A stretch of 64,000 bases of DNA from Adiantum capillus-veneris. Lineage: Eukaryota > Streptophyta > Polypodiopsida > Polypodiales > Pteridaceae. Shown piece by piece: positions 45,477 through 57,347 of the stretch. The stretch spans positions 74,469,935-74,533,934 of the forward strand of contig CM043950.1 in the NCBI GenBank assembly GCA_014529385.2. Reading direction: 5' to 3'. Made by a program: the position numbers and the translations under genes. The notes beneath the pieces are model-generated. The model worked only from the letters and a program-made list of their open reading frames with translations, did no database searches and had not been told where the DNA came from. Within the stretch, counting starts at the first letter, position 1. Every line of letters starts with the position of its first letter.

Positions 45477-46647
45477 GTGCATGTTGCAGGTCTATATGTG
45501 GCCCCGGCCACTTACACAGGTAAGGAGACTCTTAAGGAGATTGAAGGTTTTTTTAGTATAGGGCAGTGTTCAGAAGGTTTGTCCAAGCTACAAAAGAGAA
45601 GAGTGGTACAAAAGGCCCGCAAATTCACACTGGTAGGTGAGGATCTTATGAACTATGGGCGTGACGGAGTGCTTAGAAGGGTGTTGTACAAAGAGGAGAT
45701 AGGAATGGTGTTGGAGCAATGCCACAAAGAAAGTGGGCATCAGGGCAAAGGCCAGGTTCTATTTTGAGTGCTTAGAGCAGGTTTTTGGTGACCTTCCATT
45801 GTGAAGGACGTACATTACTGGTGAAAAACGTGTCACCAGTGTCAGACTATAGGTGAAAGACGATTTGTAGCAAAATCACAGGGCGCCATCATTGCACAAA
45901 GTGTTTTCGAGAAGTGGGGCCTGGATGCCGTAGGCCCTCTCCCAAAGTCTACAAGCGATAAGTACGTGGTGGTAGCCATTGACTACCTTACAACGTGGGT
46001 CGAGGCCAAAGCAGTGAAGGAATTAAATGATAATGTGGTGGCTCAGTTTGTGTTTGATAACATATGTTTCCGTTTTGGTGTTCCGTGGGTGTTAGTTTCT
46101 GATAGGGGTGAGGGGTTTAGAAGAAAGCTCATGAGTGTATTAGTGGAGAAGTTAAAGATGCAGCATTGGTTTTCCTCACCCTATCACCCCCAATGCAATG
46201 GTCTAGTCGAAAGTGCTAATGGTCAAATTGTCAAGATGTTAACAAAGTACGTGTATAAGCAGGAAGCTGAGTGGGAAGAAAATCTAGAGAAGTGTCATTG
46301 GGCGTATAGAACATCTTATAAGGTGGCTACAAACTTCACTCCATTCGAGCTAGTCTATGGTAAGGAGGTTGTGTTGCGAGTGCATGCACAGCTAGGTGCT
46401 TTGAAGGGTATGTGGCGTGTCAATGCCACCCAACAAGGAGTTCTACAGGATCAGATAGCTAGTTTGGAGGCTTTGCAGATGCACAGAGAGGCAGCGGCGG
46501 CAGACTACTATGTGAAGCAGAGGGAGAAGGAGGTTGCCAAGTTCAATCAGAACCTGCCGGAATAGAAGATAGAGGAAGGATACCTAGTCATGCAGTACGA
46601 AAGCTACCTAGATTTCACATTCCAAAAGAAGTTCAAGAAGAAATGGA
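45477..46647 (+). pseudogene. Element C integrase, truncated at the 3' end
   Basis: Zinc-binding region with HKESGHQG and TCHQC, containing stops (a TGA where Trp would follow HYW). It is followed by an open core of 200 codons (45966-46565). The catalytic triad is present: VAIDYLTTWVE, VSDRGEGF, and NGLVESANG. A TAG ends the core at 46563-46565. The C-terminal segment reads KKFKKKWTG at about 46630 and then changes directly into LTR sequence. The expected GPY-type tail, polypurine tract and LTR start are missing. Confidence 0.86.
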
Positions 46648-48757
46648 CGGGTCCAGACGGCTCGTCAAACGAAGCCCCAGTGCTCTAAGATATTGCAGTT
46701 TAAAGGAAGAGTGTGTAGCTGATCCCTGACCGACAGGGCAGTTGGGGACAGGTGGCCCGGGATCATGTTAGTATATACATTATTAGTGCTCGAGTTACGG
46801 AGCACGTCTGTCTTTTTGGAATGCAAATCAAAGCTCTGGATAGCAAGTTAAGGTCAGTTGAATTTTTTTTCGAGGGCCGGGTTTGAGCTCACTTGACCGC
46901 ATCGATAGATGTGCCATCTCACATCTTTTGGGCCTCGCAAAAGTTTTTGGTGAGGGTGTGCACCATGTGGAGCTAGTTGTAGTCGACAACATGTGAATCT
47001 CACGTCCGAGCGGGGAGAAGTGATCAATCAAAATTGGCAATGGATAGTGCAAGCGCAGCTGTAGATAATTGTCCTATTTTTGGCTGCCTCAAATAGCGAG
47101 CTTAAAAAATTCCAAAAGTAATGGGGTATGCACGGCCTGGGGCCGACCTAATGAGGATCCGATCCCGCTTGACGATATGAAATTCCGACTATATCGCAGA
47201 TTATAGAGACCGGGTGAAGAGAGGCAGAAAAGGGTTTTTATTTAATGGAAGTGGTGATTTTTTTGTATTAAAAAAATTCTTGGAGGCCGTTGGAGGAAGG
47301 GGGGGCACAGAGCTTCCATGTGGCGTAGGAATGCTCCCACATGTGATGTCAAAGCAAGAGACGCCGAGCTATATCACCTGGGCCATGAGCCCCCAAATGA
47401 ACACACAAGAGAGAGAGAGGGAAGATCTCCCTCTCGTTGGCCATGGCGCGAGCGCAGAGGGCACTGCCCAGGGAGAAAACGCGGTGTTTTTGGGCCGAGC
47501 GGGGCGGCGCACTAGCGTGCACCCGCAGGTGAGTGGAGATCGACGATTGGGCGGTGATGACATGGCAAGGCCACCGAAGAGGGGGTCGTTCCCGAGGGAC
47601 ATAGGCCCTCCTTTTTGAAGGAAAGAGGGAGAAGGCATTAGCGACATCGCTAATCCCCTCCCTTCTCAGTTCATAGTTAAGGGGTGCTTCCCGCTGAGTT
47701 GAGGAGAGGCCCGAAGTCGGCCGGGGAATCAGGTGCAAAAGAGGAGGGTCCCATGCCACAGGAAGTAGGAAAAGAGAAAGGAGAGGAGTAAGCCAAGAGG
47801 CTGCCAAGTGGGCAAAGCAAAATCAAGGGCAAAGTGAAGGCCAAATGGACCAAAGATCAAGGGCCAACATGAGACATGCCAAGGCAAGAGCAAAGGTAAG
47901 GCTGGGCCAAGTGAAAAGAGGGAGCAAAGGAGGAGTCGGATAAAGAGAGGGAGAGAGTCAAAATCAAGCCAATAGAGCAGTGCAAGGTTGATGCCACAAA
48001 GGGGTAAAAAAATGAAAGATAAAAATTAAAACATGGAAAAGGCCAAGGGGCAATAACGACATCTCTAATGCCCCCCCCCCCCCCCCCCCTCCCCCCGCCC
48101 CCAAAGAGAAAAAGAGAGCAGATAGAGCAAGGCGGTGCCCCCTTTCCCAAAAAATGCCAACTCAAGGTGCCAAGTGGACCAATTAAAATGTAAATTCCCA
48201 AATTAAAGGCCCCCCTATAAAAGTCAAAAATGGATCAAATGAAGTGGCCTTTTTCTTGGCTTTTTGTATGTCGTTTGAAGCCTGCAAAGTGGAGTTGTCT
48301 AGCAAGCTAGCCCCTTTGTAAATTTTGCTTGAAAATGACCATGGTGATGGTAGTGCAAGCCCGTGTATATGTTTTTTGAAGTGCAATCAAGCCACAATTA
48401 CCTCCCGTGCTGCTGTTTCCCATTCCCCCCTTCTCTTTCTCCTGGTCTCATGGTTCTCCTCGGTGCTGGTTGTGTGGATGTGTGTGCCTCCCTAGACCAA
48501 TGGTGTTTTGTGTGAGAGAGTGAGACTGAGTGGTTGTGTGTGTGTGTAAGGGTGGAGACAGGCCGTGGTAGTAGGAGTGCCTTGTGTGGTGGATTTGTGG
48601 AGTGTGTGAGTAGTGGTAATTGAGCAAGCCGTGGTGTACTAGTGCAAAGTGTTTGTTTGAAGGTGTTTTCCGAGAGGATAGGGGTGTTGTGGATACCCTG
48701 AGCTATAGAGAGGCCTTTGTGTTGGTGTCGGGAGTGTTCCCCCATTCCTCCTCTCCA
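46648..48757 (+). repeat. 3' LTR of element C, 5' end deleted
   Basis: Matches 34784-36826. The first base that agrees is within the shared TCCAGACGGCTCG. The first ~230 bases of the left LTR are absent. Ends at CCTCTCCA. TATA box at 48216-48223, dyad motifs at 47634-47655 and 48052-48070. Confidence 0.88.
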
Positions 48758-49344
48758 ATGTGTCAAAGCCTTGAAGAAGGGGGCCAACTTGCAAATTTCG
48801 AGCAAGGGGCCTAAACCCTAAGAAGCACAAGTAACAGAAGAAGAAGTCCTACCAACTTATGGGGATCCCATTTGATGGGGCTTCAAGTGGCAGATTTTCA
48901 AAAATCACGCTAGCCAATGACGTGGAATGCTGTACGGATTTCTGCATTTTGTGTTGGCTGATGACATGGCAGGCTGTACGGATTGCGTGACTTACACTAG
49001 CAGCTTTTGGCATTGCTTTTTGGACCAAAAGCTTTTGAGTTTTGAAGGATTTTCAGTGTAACTTCTGTTCAGGCCAAGGGACTTTAAATATGAGGTTAGG
49101 GATCATTCTATGGCATGCTTCCTGGAGAAGATGCAGAGTCTTGAGTATCGGCTTGTACTATGTTGATGCAATATAGATAAATACCAAAAGGGGCGCCAAG
49201 GTTTGGGGCCAATACTCTCTCGGGTGGAATTCTGCCACTCCGTGTCGCGTGTCATTTCTCTCTCTCAATTCAGTTGTTATTGAAGTGCTAAAAGACTGTT
49301 CGGTCTGTTATTTTCTGTTGGCACGTGGTTCCCATCTTGTGACA
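48758..49344 (+). repeat. Element D right LTR, 3' portion
   Basis: The stretch 49070-49140 matches the stub at 10283-10361. The stretch 49165-49344 matches the two ends of 32042-33034 (most of its middle is missing here). It ends GTGGTTCCCATCTTGTGACA. Together with the left pieces this gives the outline of element D's LTR. Confidence 0.75.
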
Positions 49345-50275
49345 ACGGAGGCAATCTATCCATGTTGAAACCATATAACTCAAACCATGACGTCATCTAC
49401 CCATACTAGCATGTTGTAACCACCTAAAGTGCTAGTTGTCGGGATGAATCAAGGGCTAAAAAGTACATATCTGTCTCTAGGGAGGTTTCATAAACCATGC
49501 ATCAAGAATACTGATCTAGTAAGTGCCTCGACCACGAGAGGGAGGGTTGTTAGGTTGCCTCGAATAACCTCATGTCGAGCTCAGCCCAAATCATTAAAGA
49601 GATCATAGAGACTAAAGGATTCTCCATACACCTTGATCCATGAGTGCTACCAGATCTGCAATGGTGGTCCACTAAGGGCCCCCATATTTGACTCTGTAAA
49701 GCATAGTTGAAGCCACTAGAGTGCCAAAAATCAAGAGCTTTGTTCAAGGTTCCTGAAACTGAGCTTGCGAAAACATCTGTCCTCCTAAGGTCGCATAAGA
49801 TCTCGTTAGTCTAGTCTCTATGGCTCTCCTTAATGAAAACACCGATCCACTAAGGACTACCCCGGTGCATATTTGTCCGAATACTGACCTGTATAGAGTC
49901 ATGATCCACCAAATCAACTTTGTGGGTACTTGTATCTCCTGCAGTCTGCGCATCAATCTTGCTTTAGGCATTGTATCGAAGGGTTTGTTGAAATCCACAA
50001 GGCAACAATAGAACTATCTCCCATATAATATCCCATCCTCAACGATGGCTCCAAGTGTAAGGATATGATTAAGAGTAGAGAAACTTCTCCTCAAACCCGT
50101 ACACCATCTCTCTGTCCATCTACTCAACTGCTACTCAAGGATGGATGCCTTCAACCATGCTAATGTGTGTCCAATCATGATAATGCGGTGGCTCCCAGGT
50201 TCCATGGGGTCTTTTGAATTAAAGATAGGTATCAGGTAGATCCTCACACATGGTATGGTTGAACATCACTGCTAG
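49345..50275 (-). pseudogene. LINE reverse transcriptase fragment
   Basis: Minus-strand frames, shifted several times, read a non-LTR retrotransposon RT. There is an IIMIGHTLA stretch near 50165, then STLNHILTLGAIVEDG (about 50070), then CCLVDFNKPFDTMPKARLMRRL (about 49990), which is the palm segment with its catalytic Asp. The IWWIMTLYRSVFGQ segment follows. Downstream similarity is weak and the left boundary abuts element D at 49345. The upstream part of the same LINE is at 62708-64000, beyond element F. Confidence 0.8.
50271..50275. other. Target-site duplication GCTAG of element F (left copy)
   Basis: GCTAG precedes TGTAGCAGGG at 50276. The same GCTAG follows the right LTR at 62708-62712. 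Both flanks are LINE sequence. Confidence 0.9.
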
Positions 50276-50872
50276 TGTAGCAGGGCTAAAGTGTGATTGG
50301 CGTGGACAAACAATTAGTCATAGTTGGCTAGGTTTCACATAACACGGACTCTCTTGTCGGTCGATGACACGTGGCAGGGATATGGCGGTGGTCTAGTGGA
50401 CACCGTGGCCAGTGTACCACCACCATAGTTCAGAGATATGCTTAGTTGGAATAGATATTGATGAGATGTTGTTGGTTCACTATGGTTGTATATATCCGCA
50501 GCTTTTTGGGGTTTTGATTTACCTTTGGTATTGTCTTAGGTCCAACCTTGAGTTTTGAGTCTAGAGTTTTGCATGCCACTGTCACTCTCCTTGCACATTG
50601 GAGCGTTGACACCCCCATTGTACCTTGAGTCTTGAGCTTAGAGTTGTGTGTGCTGCCTGCTAGAGTTGTATGGTTCTTTCAGCTTCTTGAGTTCCATAGA
50701 GTTGAGTCTGTAGTTGTGTTTTGTTTTGTGTCCTATTGTGTTTTGAGTCATATTTCGCTTCTGTGTTTGTGTCATAATCTTGTGTGATGTTTCTTCTATT
50801 GGAGTGAGGTTTCATTCATACTGCAGTGAGGAACACCCACTCTAGAGAGCACGAAACCTTTTACTCGCTACA
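50276..50872 (+). repeat. 5' LTR of element F
   Basis: TGTAGCAGGG to CGCTACA. Matches 62230-62707 (for example GAGTTTTGAGTCTAGAGTT, GACACCCCCATTGTACCTTG). It has about 100 extra bases near 50445-50540 that the right LTR lacks, including a TATA-like TATATAT at about 50489. Confidence 0.9.
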
Positions 50873-51282
50873 GGTGCCCTCATTTTTGGCACACCTAGTG
50901 GGACCTCAACTAAAGCCTCACTCCACTATGCCCAAAGGTCGAGGAGCTAGCTCGCTTAAGCTCTCGCCTGTGTTGGTCCAGCTTGGTCTGTCTAGATCAA
51001 TAATAAACCGGCAGGTCTAGTTACTCGTCTTGGCTCGTCTTGGGTCTAAGTCTCTTGTCTTGGTCTAGTCCCCTCTCATCTAGGTCTAGCCAGTGTAGGC
51101 TGGCTCTAGTCCTCTCTCCTCCAGGTCTAGCCGGAGTAGACTCGGTCTAGTCCTCTCTCGTCCAGGAGGTCCAGTCACTCTAGTCCAGGAGGTCTGGTCA
51201 CCCGCCCTGGTCTAGTGGAGTGTGGTGCAGTAAGTGAAGGTCTTCGTGCTCAAGGCCACTTTGGTGGGCTTGTGGTTACTGC
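50873..51282 (+). other. Element F leader
   Basis: TTTTTGGCACACCTAGTGGGA at about 50884 is the likely primer-binding area, about 15 bases after the LTR end. The rest (51025-51220) is a degenerate repeat of TCTAGTCCTCTCTC and CAGGTCTAGCC-type units. No gene. Confidence 0.55.
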
Positions 51283-52830
51283 ATGACACATACAAGCCAA
51301 TCAAAAGAGAAACAGAGCCCACTACTAAGTCCCTTGAAGTACTACCATAGTAAGCGTCAACCCTTCATGCCAAGCAGAAGTTCACCAGCCCCATTACCAC
51401 TACTTTCTCCCTCAACCAGTTCAACACTTCCCCAATCCCCCCCATCAATAAACTTATCACCCACTGTGTTACAACAAGATTCGGTGCAACAAGCTCCTCC
51501 ACAGAAAACCATGGAAGAGCTCACAAGTGTTCTAGCTAAGGTGAATATTAAGTTTCCGGCTTTCAAAGGTCTCTCCACAAAGGATGCTGACGGCCATGCC
51601 AAGAAGGTTGTTTCTCTCTGCACAGGCCATGGCCTCATCCAAGAAGATGCCTACTTAGTACTCTTCCTATCTACCTTGGATGGATTAGTAGACAAGCGGT
51701 ACAGTCAGTTTGCAAAGAACCACTTTACTACTTGGGCTACATCAAGACAACAATTTTGTGAAGCTTTTAGACCAAGAGATTTCCAAGAAAAGGTTCTGGA
51801 TGAGTTGGCCAATTTGCTGCTTCAGCCCAAAGAAAATTTTGTAGAACTCATTACCCGAACAAAGTCTCTGGTCTCCAAGACTCCTCATCCACCAGGTGAG
51901 TTCATGGTCAAGGAATGGGTAGAGACGGCTCTTCCAAAGACTTCTCAGTAAAAACTAAGAGAGAATCTTCAACCGGATGCCAGCTTATTGGAGGAGTTTG
52001 TCGAGGCTGCTACTAGGATTGAGGGGGCAAGGAAGCTGTTTACCGACTCTTCTCAGCTAGAGTCTGCCTATGCACTCTCTGAGATTCCATCTAACCCTTT
52101 AACTTGTCTGCGTAGGGAACTTGAAGCCCTAAAACTACAACACGCTCTTGAAGAGGAGAAATCAATCTCTCTTAGAGAGGAGAAGCCCCCACATCAGGAG
52201 GCTTTGGATCAAATCAAGAGAGATCCAGAAGAGCTTAGGTCTCAGTAGGAGACTAAGGCTATGGTATGGTGCAGCTCATGCCACTCTCTAAGACACCGTA
52301 CACAGGAATGTCCCCTTCGTGCTTATTGCGACTTTTGAAAAAAATCTAAACAGGAAGACAAGGATTGCTACTATATCAAGGGAATGCGGCAAATACAACA
52401 GAGTCTCGGTCCTTCTCTCCAACAAGGGCTAGCACCAACATCTAATATGGTTTCCCCCTATGGCCATCCAAACTACATGCCACCTTTGCTAAATACCCCT
52501 ACTGTCCAAGGTATGTCAAGTACTTTTCTGTCTCAAAATTTTTATACCCATGCTACCTCAACCCCGCACAACTTCTACACATCAGCCTCCAAATCCATAC
52601 AACAAGAGCATAGGCTACCTCGTCCCCCGTTTTGTCTATCAAATCGGCCCATTTTATGCTAGAGATATGGAGAGTATGGGCATTAGCAAAGCAAGTGTCC
52701 TTTACCCAAAGGGTCTCCTCCTTCCATCATTGTCCAGGGTCTATTTTCCGGAGTCTAAGAACCACTACAATAAAAAATGTCCCAAGCAAAGGGCATCCTC
52801 ATCTTCAGTCCCAACATAGAACCAGCAAGA
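51283..52830 (+). pseudogene. Element F gag
   Basis: An N-terminal Pro/Ser-rich tail (residues 1-75), then a Gag-like helical region (KFPAFKGLSTKDADGHAKKV, FLSTLDGLVDKRY, FRPRDFQEKVLDELANLLLQ), open to 51951. After a TAA at 51949 the same frame goes on (51988-52248) with a Glu/Lys coiled-coil-like stretch. A complete CCHC knuckle follows at about 52266-52320 (CSSCHSLRHRTQEC) with stops around it. The Gln/Pro-rich region beyond 52380 probably ends Gag or links to the protease. Several stops are single changes from Gln or Trp codons. Confidence 0.78.
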
Positions 52831-53209
52831 ATTCACATTTCCAAAGATCAATCTAATTGCAATGAACACCATCTCTTAGCCATCACATGCTACTCATACG
52901 GTTAGGCCACAACAAGTGGAGGAGCCGGTTGGCGTCCTCACTTTGGCAGAAAGGGCAACTCTTGGTTTCAGCTTTCCAACAGGTCCATCTCGTCCATCTC
53001 CACTTCCACAACCTAATCCAACGGACGAGCCCTTCATTGGGTGCTCAGAGCAGGCCAGTCTCTATGCTATTGGACATTGATGGAGCCTTGTTGGAAGTAG
53101 TAGCTCACTTCCAACAGATCAAAGTTCTAGAGAAGGCCCATATCGCAGAAGATAAGCCCACAACGGAAGCAATCTTAAAGAACACCTTTCAATAAATATC
53201 CTTTATGAT

Positions 53210-53863
53210 ATGCTCTGGCTTGATGCAACCCGCATAAATGAAACCCTCTCAGTCACTCAATCTCTGTACCTGGGTGCGGTGCAAGGCCTAGTGGCGGGCA
53301 CCTCCACCTACAGCCCTCAGATTTCCTATCCAGCAACACCTCTCATCGATTACAAAAGTCCTCGTCTCACTCTATCCATTCTTGGGCATCAATTTTGCGG
53401 CATCATAGTCGATGGTGGTTCTGGGATCATTCTGATGCCAGAGTTCATTATGTTGGCTTTAGGTTTGCAACCTACCCACCCTGCTCCATTCGCTGTTACA
53501 TTGGCCGACCAGAGAACAGTCTATCCAATGTCCATAGTAGACAAGGTGACTCTGAAGGTACAAGACTTCACCTTTAGCTTGGATTTTGTGGTGGTCGGTC
53601 TTCCCCAGGTGGAGGGGGGATTTCCTTTGCTTATTGGTAGACCATGGTTGCAGCATACTAAGACACTTCATGATTGGGGGAGCGACACCATGTGGATACA
53701 TACTCCTTGCTCCGACACGAAACCAACTCTACTCGAAGGAGGTATGGATCCCGTAGTTCATCATAGGTGGTTGTCAGTACAGTCAACCCCGACCTCGAGT
53801 AGCCTACCAGATTTGAGGGGTCTGACAAAGACCTGCTGCAGTGGTTGGAAGCTACCCCATTGA
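53210..53863 (+). CDS. Element F aspartic protease
   Basis: A 217-codon open stretch. The catalytic motif is IIVDGGSGIILMP (about residue 65), with the flap region following and LLIGRPWLQHTK near residue 145, the second hallmark of plant gypsy proteases. It would process Gag-Pol in the particle. It is part of a longer polyprotein. The Met is not a meaningful start. Confidence 0.82.
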   Translation: MLWLDATRINETLSVTQSLYLGAVQGLVAGTSTYSPQISYPATPLIDYKSPRLTLSILGHQFCGIIVDGGSGIILMPEFIMLALGLQPTHPAPFAVTLADQRTVYPMSIVDKVTLKVQDFTFSLDFVVVGLPQVEGGFPLLIGRPWLQHTKTLHDWGSDTMWIHTPCSDTKPTLLEGGMDPVVHHRWLSVQSTPTSSSLPDLRGLTKTCCSGWKLPH

Positions 53864-54185
53864 TTCCGTGCTATGTGGTCTCTATTCAAGCCTCACTTGT
53901 GGATACACTCTCTCTCCCAAATCCTCAAACTGACACCAAGGACCCAAGTCGTACAACAAAGAGAGTGTGCCACTCCTAGAAGCAAGTGTGTTAGTCCCTT
54001 ATGACCATGATTCAAGTGTTCCTCTGATGGAAGTCGTCGGCCTTGGTGAACCTATAACACATCGTCGAAGGGGAAAGAAATCTCCTCTTCATGAGTTTGC
54101 CAACATTCCAACTCTTCCTTTAACATCTCCCGGGTCTGACACACCGCCCACTCAAAAGCACTTTGTTGCGTCTGAGGACTTTTTT
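53864..54185 (+). other. Protease-RNase H junction where RT is missing
   Basis: About 320 bp with a short open frame (53967-54197) of linker-like sequence. None of the RT signatures of A-C (DYRPLN, MPFGL, x-x-DD) is seen in any frame, and the space is too short for an RT. Read as a deletion. Confidence 0.7.
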
Positions 54186-54735
54186 CGACCTCACTGAAGC
54201 ACAAATTCTAGTGGCTCCCAATTGGTCTCTTCCTTTCCAATGTGCATGTTGATGCCAGACAACTATCTGTGGGTGCTGTGCTAACTCAGCCTAGTAAGGA
54301 GTACAACTTGGATCGGCCTGTTCACTATGCAAGTCGTCTACTCACCAAAGCAGAGCGCAACTATAACACCACGAAAAAAGAAGATTTGGGTATTGTGTAA
54401 GAGTTACAAAAATTTTCCATTATTTATTAGGGTTCCACTTCACAATTATAACTGATCACCATGCCATAACCTATCTGCTTAATAAGCCGCAATTTACAGA
54501 TCACGTATATGGCGATGGCTACTCTTATTTTAAGAGTTTGATTTCGAAGTGGTACTCAGACCCAACAAACATCTTGTTCTTGCTCACCACCTCTCTCGCA
54601 TTCACACAGGTAAAGAAGCAATAGGGATCGTAGATGACTTTCCAGATAGAAATCTCTTTAAGATGGATACCACTTCGAAATGGTACGGCGATGTCTTGCA
54701 TTTGCTATCTCTTGAGAATGTGCCTCCACTATAGA
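54186..54735 (+). pseudogene. Element F RNase H
   Basis: Reads, over two frames, FFDLTEAQILVAPNWSLPF, then HVDARQLSVGAVLTQPSKEY, RPVHYASRLLTKAERNYNTT (catalytic Asp and Glu), and the ITDHHAI-type segment near 54450. The tail is RPNKHLVLAHHLSRIHTGKE (54549-54734). It contains several frameshifts and stops. It directly follows the protease region because RT is gone. Confidence 0.82.
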
Positions 54736-55870
54736 AGAGAAGATTTCTTTTAAAGTCTAGGACATTCAATCTGATTGGAGGCCAGCTCTATAAGTCAGGC
54801 CTAGATGGTGTGTCTCTTCTCATGAGGTTGATAATATTCTCAAAGATGCCCACAGTGGTCGCACTGGTGGCCATTAACCTGGTCACATAACTGCCCAAAA
54901 GATTCTACAATGTGGTCTATGGTGTCCCAATGTTTTTTGGGATGCAATTGCCTATGTGAAAGTATGTGATGTGTGTCGTTGTTGTGGACCTAAACCAAGC
55001 AAGCAGTCCAACCGTCCTCTGCAGGTCTCTATGGCATGGCTGCCTTTTGAGTGATGGGACATATATTCTGTGGGTCCAATTTCTCCTCTGGCCCAACCAG
55101 GTAATCCGAAATATCTGTTGGTGGCTACATACTATGGAACCAAGTGGGATGAGGTACTGGCAACAGCTGACTGCACTTGCATGAAGATATTTTGTGCAAG
55201 TTTGGATGTCCCCTAGAGATCACTAGTGATAGGGGCATTCAATTTGTTAACGAAATCATTTGAACCTTGTTGGCTAGATGTTTCATCGTAAGGCTTGCTC
55301 TTATTACCCTAGAGAAAATGGGCCAGTAGAGAGCACCAACCAGGTTCTGATAGCCATTCTACAAAAAGCATGTCATCTCGATTTGACATCTTGGGCTCAA
55401 GCTATCCACAGAACCCTTTGGGCATACCACACTTCCTTCAAAGCCACGAACAATCACACCCCATTTCAGTTAGCCTTCAGTTTGGAAGCAATAGCACCCT
55501 TTGAATTCAACTCAGGATCTTCGCGAGTTGGCAGTTTGCGTGCAATTGGGGGTTTGGAGTCTGCCTCTCTATCTCGTCTCAACCTATTGGAAGAAGTTTG
55601 GCTTCTGAGGCTCTTGAAGTAGAGTAGCTTTGTCGCAAGGCATGACATGATCTCCATCTTTGTAAGCCAAAAACAATGACAAGATCACTAGTGTTAATGT
55701 ACCAAGCTAGACATCACAAAAAAGCAAAGAAGTTGGTCCTAGCTTGGCAAGGACCATTCATAGTACATGAGATTCTACCACACGGTGCAGTACAGTTAGT
55801 GACTCTGGAAGGTATTTCATTGCCGTTGGTGAACTAGGATTAAATGCTAATACCCGTCACCATAAGCCTT
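54736..55870 (+). pseudogene. Element F integrase
   Basis: Zinc region with DAHSGRTGGH and VKVCDVC in shifted frames (54845-54985). The core has YLLVATYYGTKWDE, where the first catalytic Asp appears changed (TYY for TDY), then PLEITSDRGIQFVNE, and YYPRENGPVESTNQ with its Glu (55278-55622 open). The C-terminal AWQGPFIVHEILPHGAVQLV is near 55740-55800, the GPF-type tail of Ty3/gypsy integrases. Frameshifted throughout. Confidence 0.82.
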
Positions 55871-56299
55871 AAGTCTCTTGTGTCCTGCGTTGTTTCCTCA
55901 CCAATTGTGCCTTACCTATTCATCTCACTTCTATAAGCTGCCTTCTCAAAGTCCTTCACCACCCTCAACGCTGTTCTTTGTGACTATGTTCTAGTTTTTC
56001 CATGGATTGATCACCTTAAACATTGTTCTTCTGACCTATGTCTATCTTTTGATTTAGTTTTTCTCTAATAATTGCTATGTGTACTTCATGATATACGTTC
56101 ATAAATCATTCTTCTATTGGGTCAATTGAATGAGTCTGTAGCCTTTCCTTTCCCTCTGATTCTTGGATTCTATTCATAGACGTTCCGTCTTTAGCACTGT
56201 GTAATCTTTATGGTGTAATCTGTACAACTATCGGCGTTGCTCGATGCAAGAGTCTCCACATCTTTAGTTGAAAATCTCTTCCAGTAAAAGGGTCCCAGC
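55871..56299 (+). other. Spacer after element F pol
   Basis: About 430 bp of AT-rich, stop-filled sequence. No motif recognised. Confidence 0.4.
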
Positions 56300-56490
56300 A
56301 CAATTTTCAAGCCCCCTCCCTCCCCTATTTAGCAAATAATCCCTTTGCCACTACATAACCCGGCTTGCCCTTCAATCCCCTCGCCCTCCCTACCCACATG
56401 TCAACCTACTCACAATTCACCCATCCTTCCCAGTTCGTCCTCCCTTCTAAACTCTCCCCCCTTCCCAGCTCGTCCCCCTCACAACTCGCC

Positions 56491-56525
<35 letters not shown>

Positions 56526-57000
56526 ACCCCCACCACCAAATTAATTCGTCCCCCTCACCAACTCGCCCCCCTTCCCAATTCCTCCCCCTTACCAACTCGC
56601 CCCTCCCCCTTCTTATGTAGTCTCATATCCCCAACTTGCCCCTCCCCTTACCCAATCTGCCCTTTTCCAGTTCGTCTCTCCGCTTCCCAATTCGCCTCCC
56701 CCAACTCGCCCCCCCTTTCCAATTCGTCCCCCTCACCAACTCGCCCCTCCCCCTTCCCGTTTAGTCCCCTATCCCCAATTCACCACTCTCCTTACCCAAT
56801 CCGCCCTTCCCCAATTCTCCCTTCCCCCTCCCCAACTCGCCCCTCCCCCTTCCCACTTTCGTCCCCTATCCCCAACTTGCCCTTCCCCAATTCGCCTCCT
56901 TACCCTTTCGAATTTGTCAACCCCAATTCGACCATCACAACCCTTCAATTTTTGCCTTCCAATTCTCCTTTCCGATTTCTTCCTTTACCCTTGTTTATTC
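56300..57000. repeat. Pyrimidine-rich degenerate array with poly-C tract
   Basis: Degenerate ~20-bp units of the type CAACTCGCCCCTCCCCCTTC and CAATTCGTCCCCCTCACCAA fill this stretch. An uninterrupted run of 34 C lies at 56492-56525. Open frames here give only Pro/Ser-rich low-complexity peptides. It lies between pol and the extra ORF. Confidence 0.88.
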
Positions 57001-57347
57001 GCAATTACCTTAAAAAAGAAAAAACATCTCGCACCTCTCTACCCAATTTTCTCGCACTGCCGTCTCTTCGGCTTCTTCGGCTTTGGATCCTTCAGTCGCA
57101 CACAAATACAGACACTATCTACAGGGCGGAATGGAAATTGAGAGTTGCCAATCTGTATGCAGTATGTAGAAATTGTAGAGTTGGTAATATGTATGCAATT
57201 GTGGATCTGTACTTTGCAGAGGGACTAGCTTCTTTTCAACTTTTGAGTGTCTGAACGTTTTTTAGGGCTTTGAATTGGGAACAACCTCAGTCAGTGAGTG
57301 TGTGGCCTATACACATCAGTTACTGTATCAGAAGTTTTACAATTCCA
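57001..57347 (+). other. Stretch before the extra ORF of element F
   Basis: Lies between the pyrimidine array and the Met at 57348. The frame is partly open from 57270. No signal identified. Confidence 0.35.

Larger units (their letters stand above)
34553..48757 (+). mobile_element. Element C: Tat-like Ty3/gypsy element with two nested insertions
   Basis: Plus-strand element with LTRs at 34553-36826 and 46648-48757, primer-site candidate at 36833-36849, gag from 36906, protease, RT, RNase H, second RNase H and integrase to 46647. Gag is split by element T and the second RNase H by an inverted solo LTR. The pol 3' end, polypurine tract and first ~230 bp of the right LTR are deleted, so the pol frame runs straight into LTR sequence. 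Many stops remain in otherwise readable frames. Its proteins are related to those of A and B but clearly diverged. No clean target duplication is found at its ends. Confidence 0.87.
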
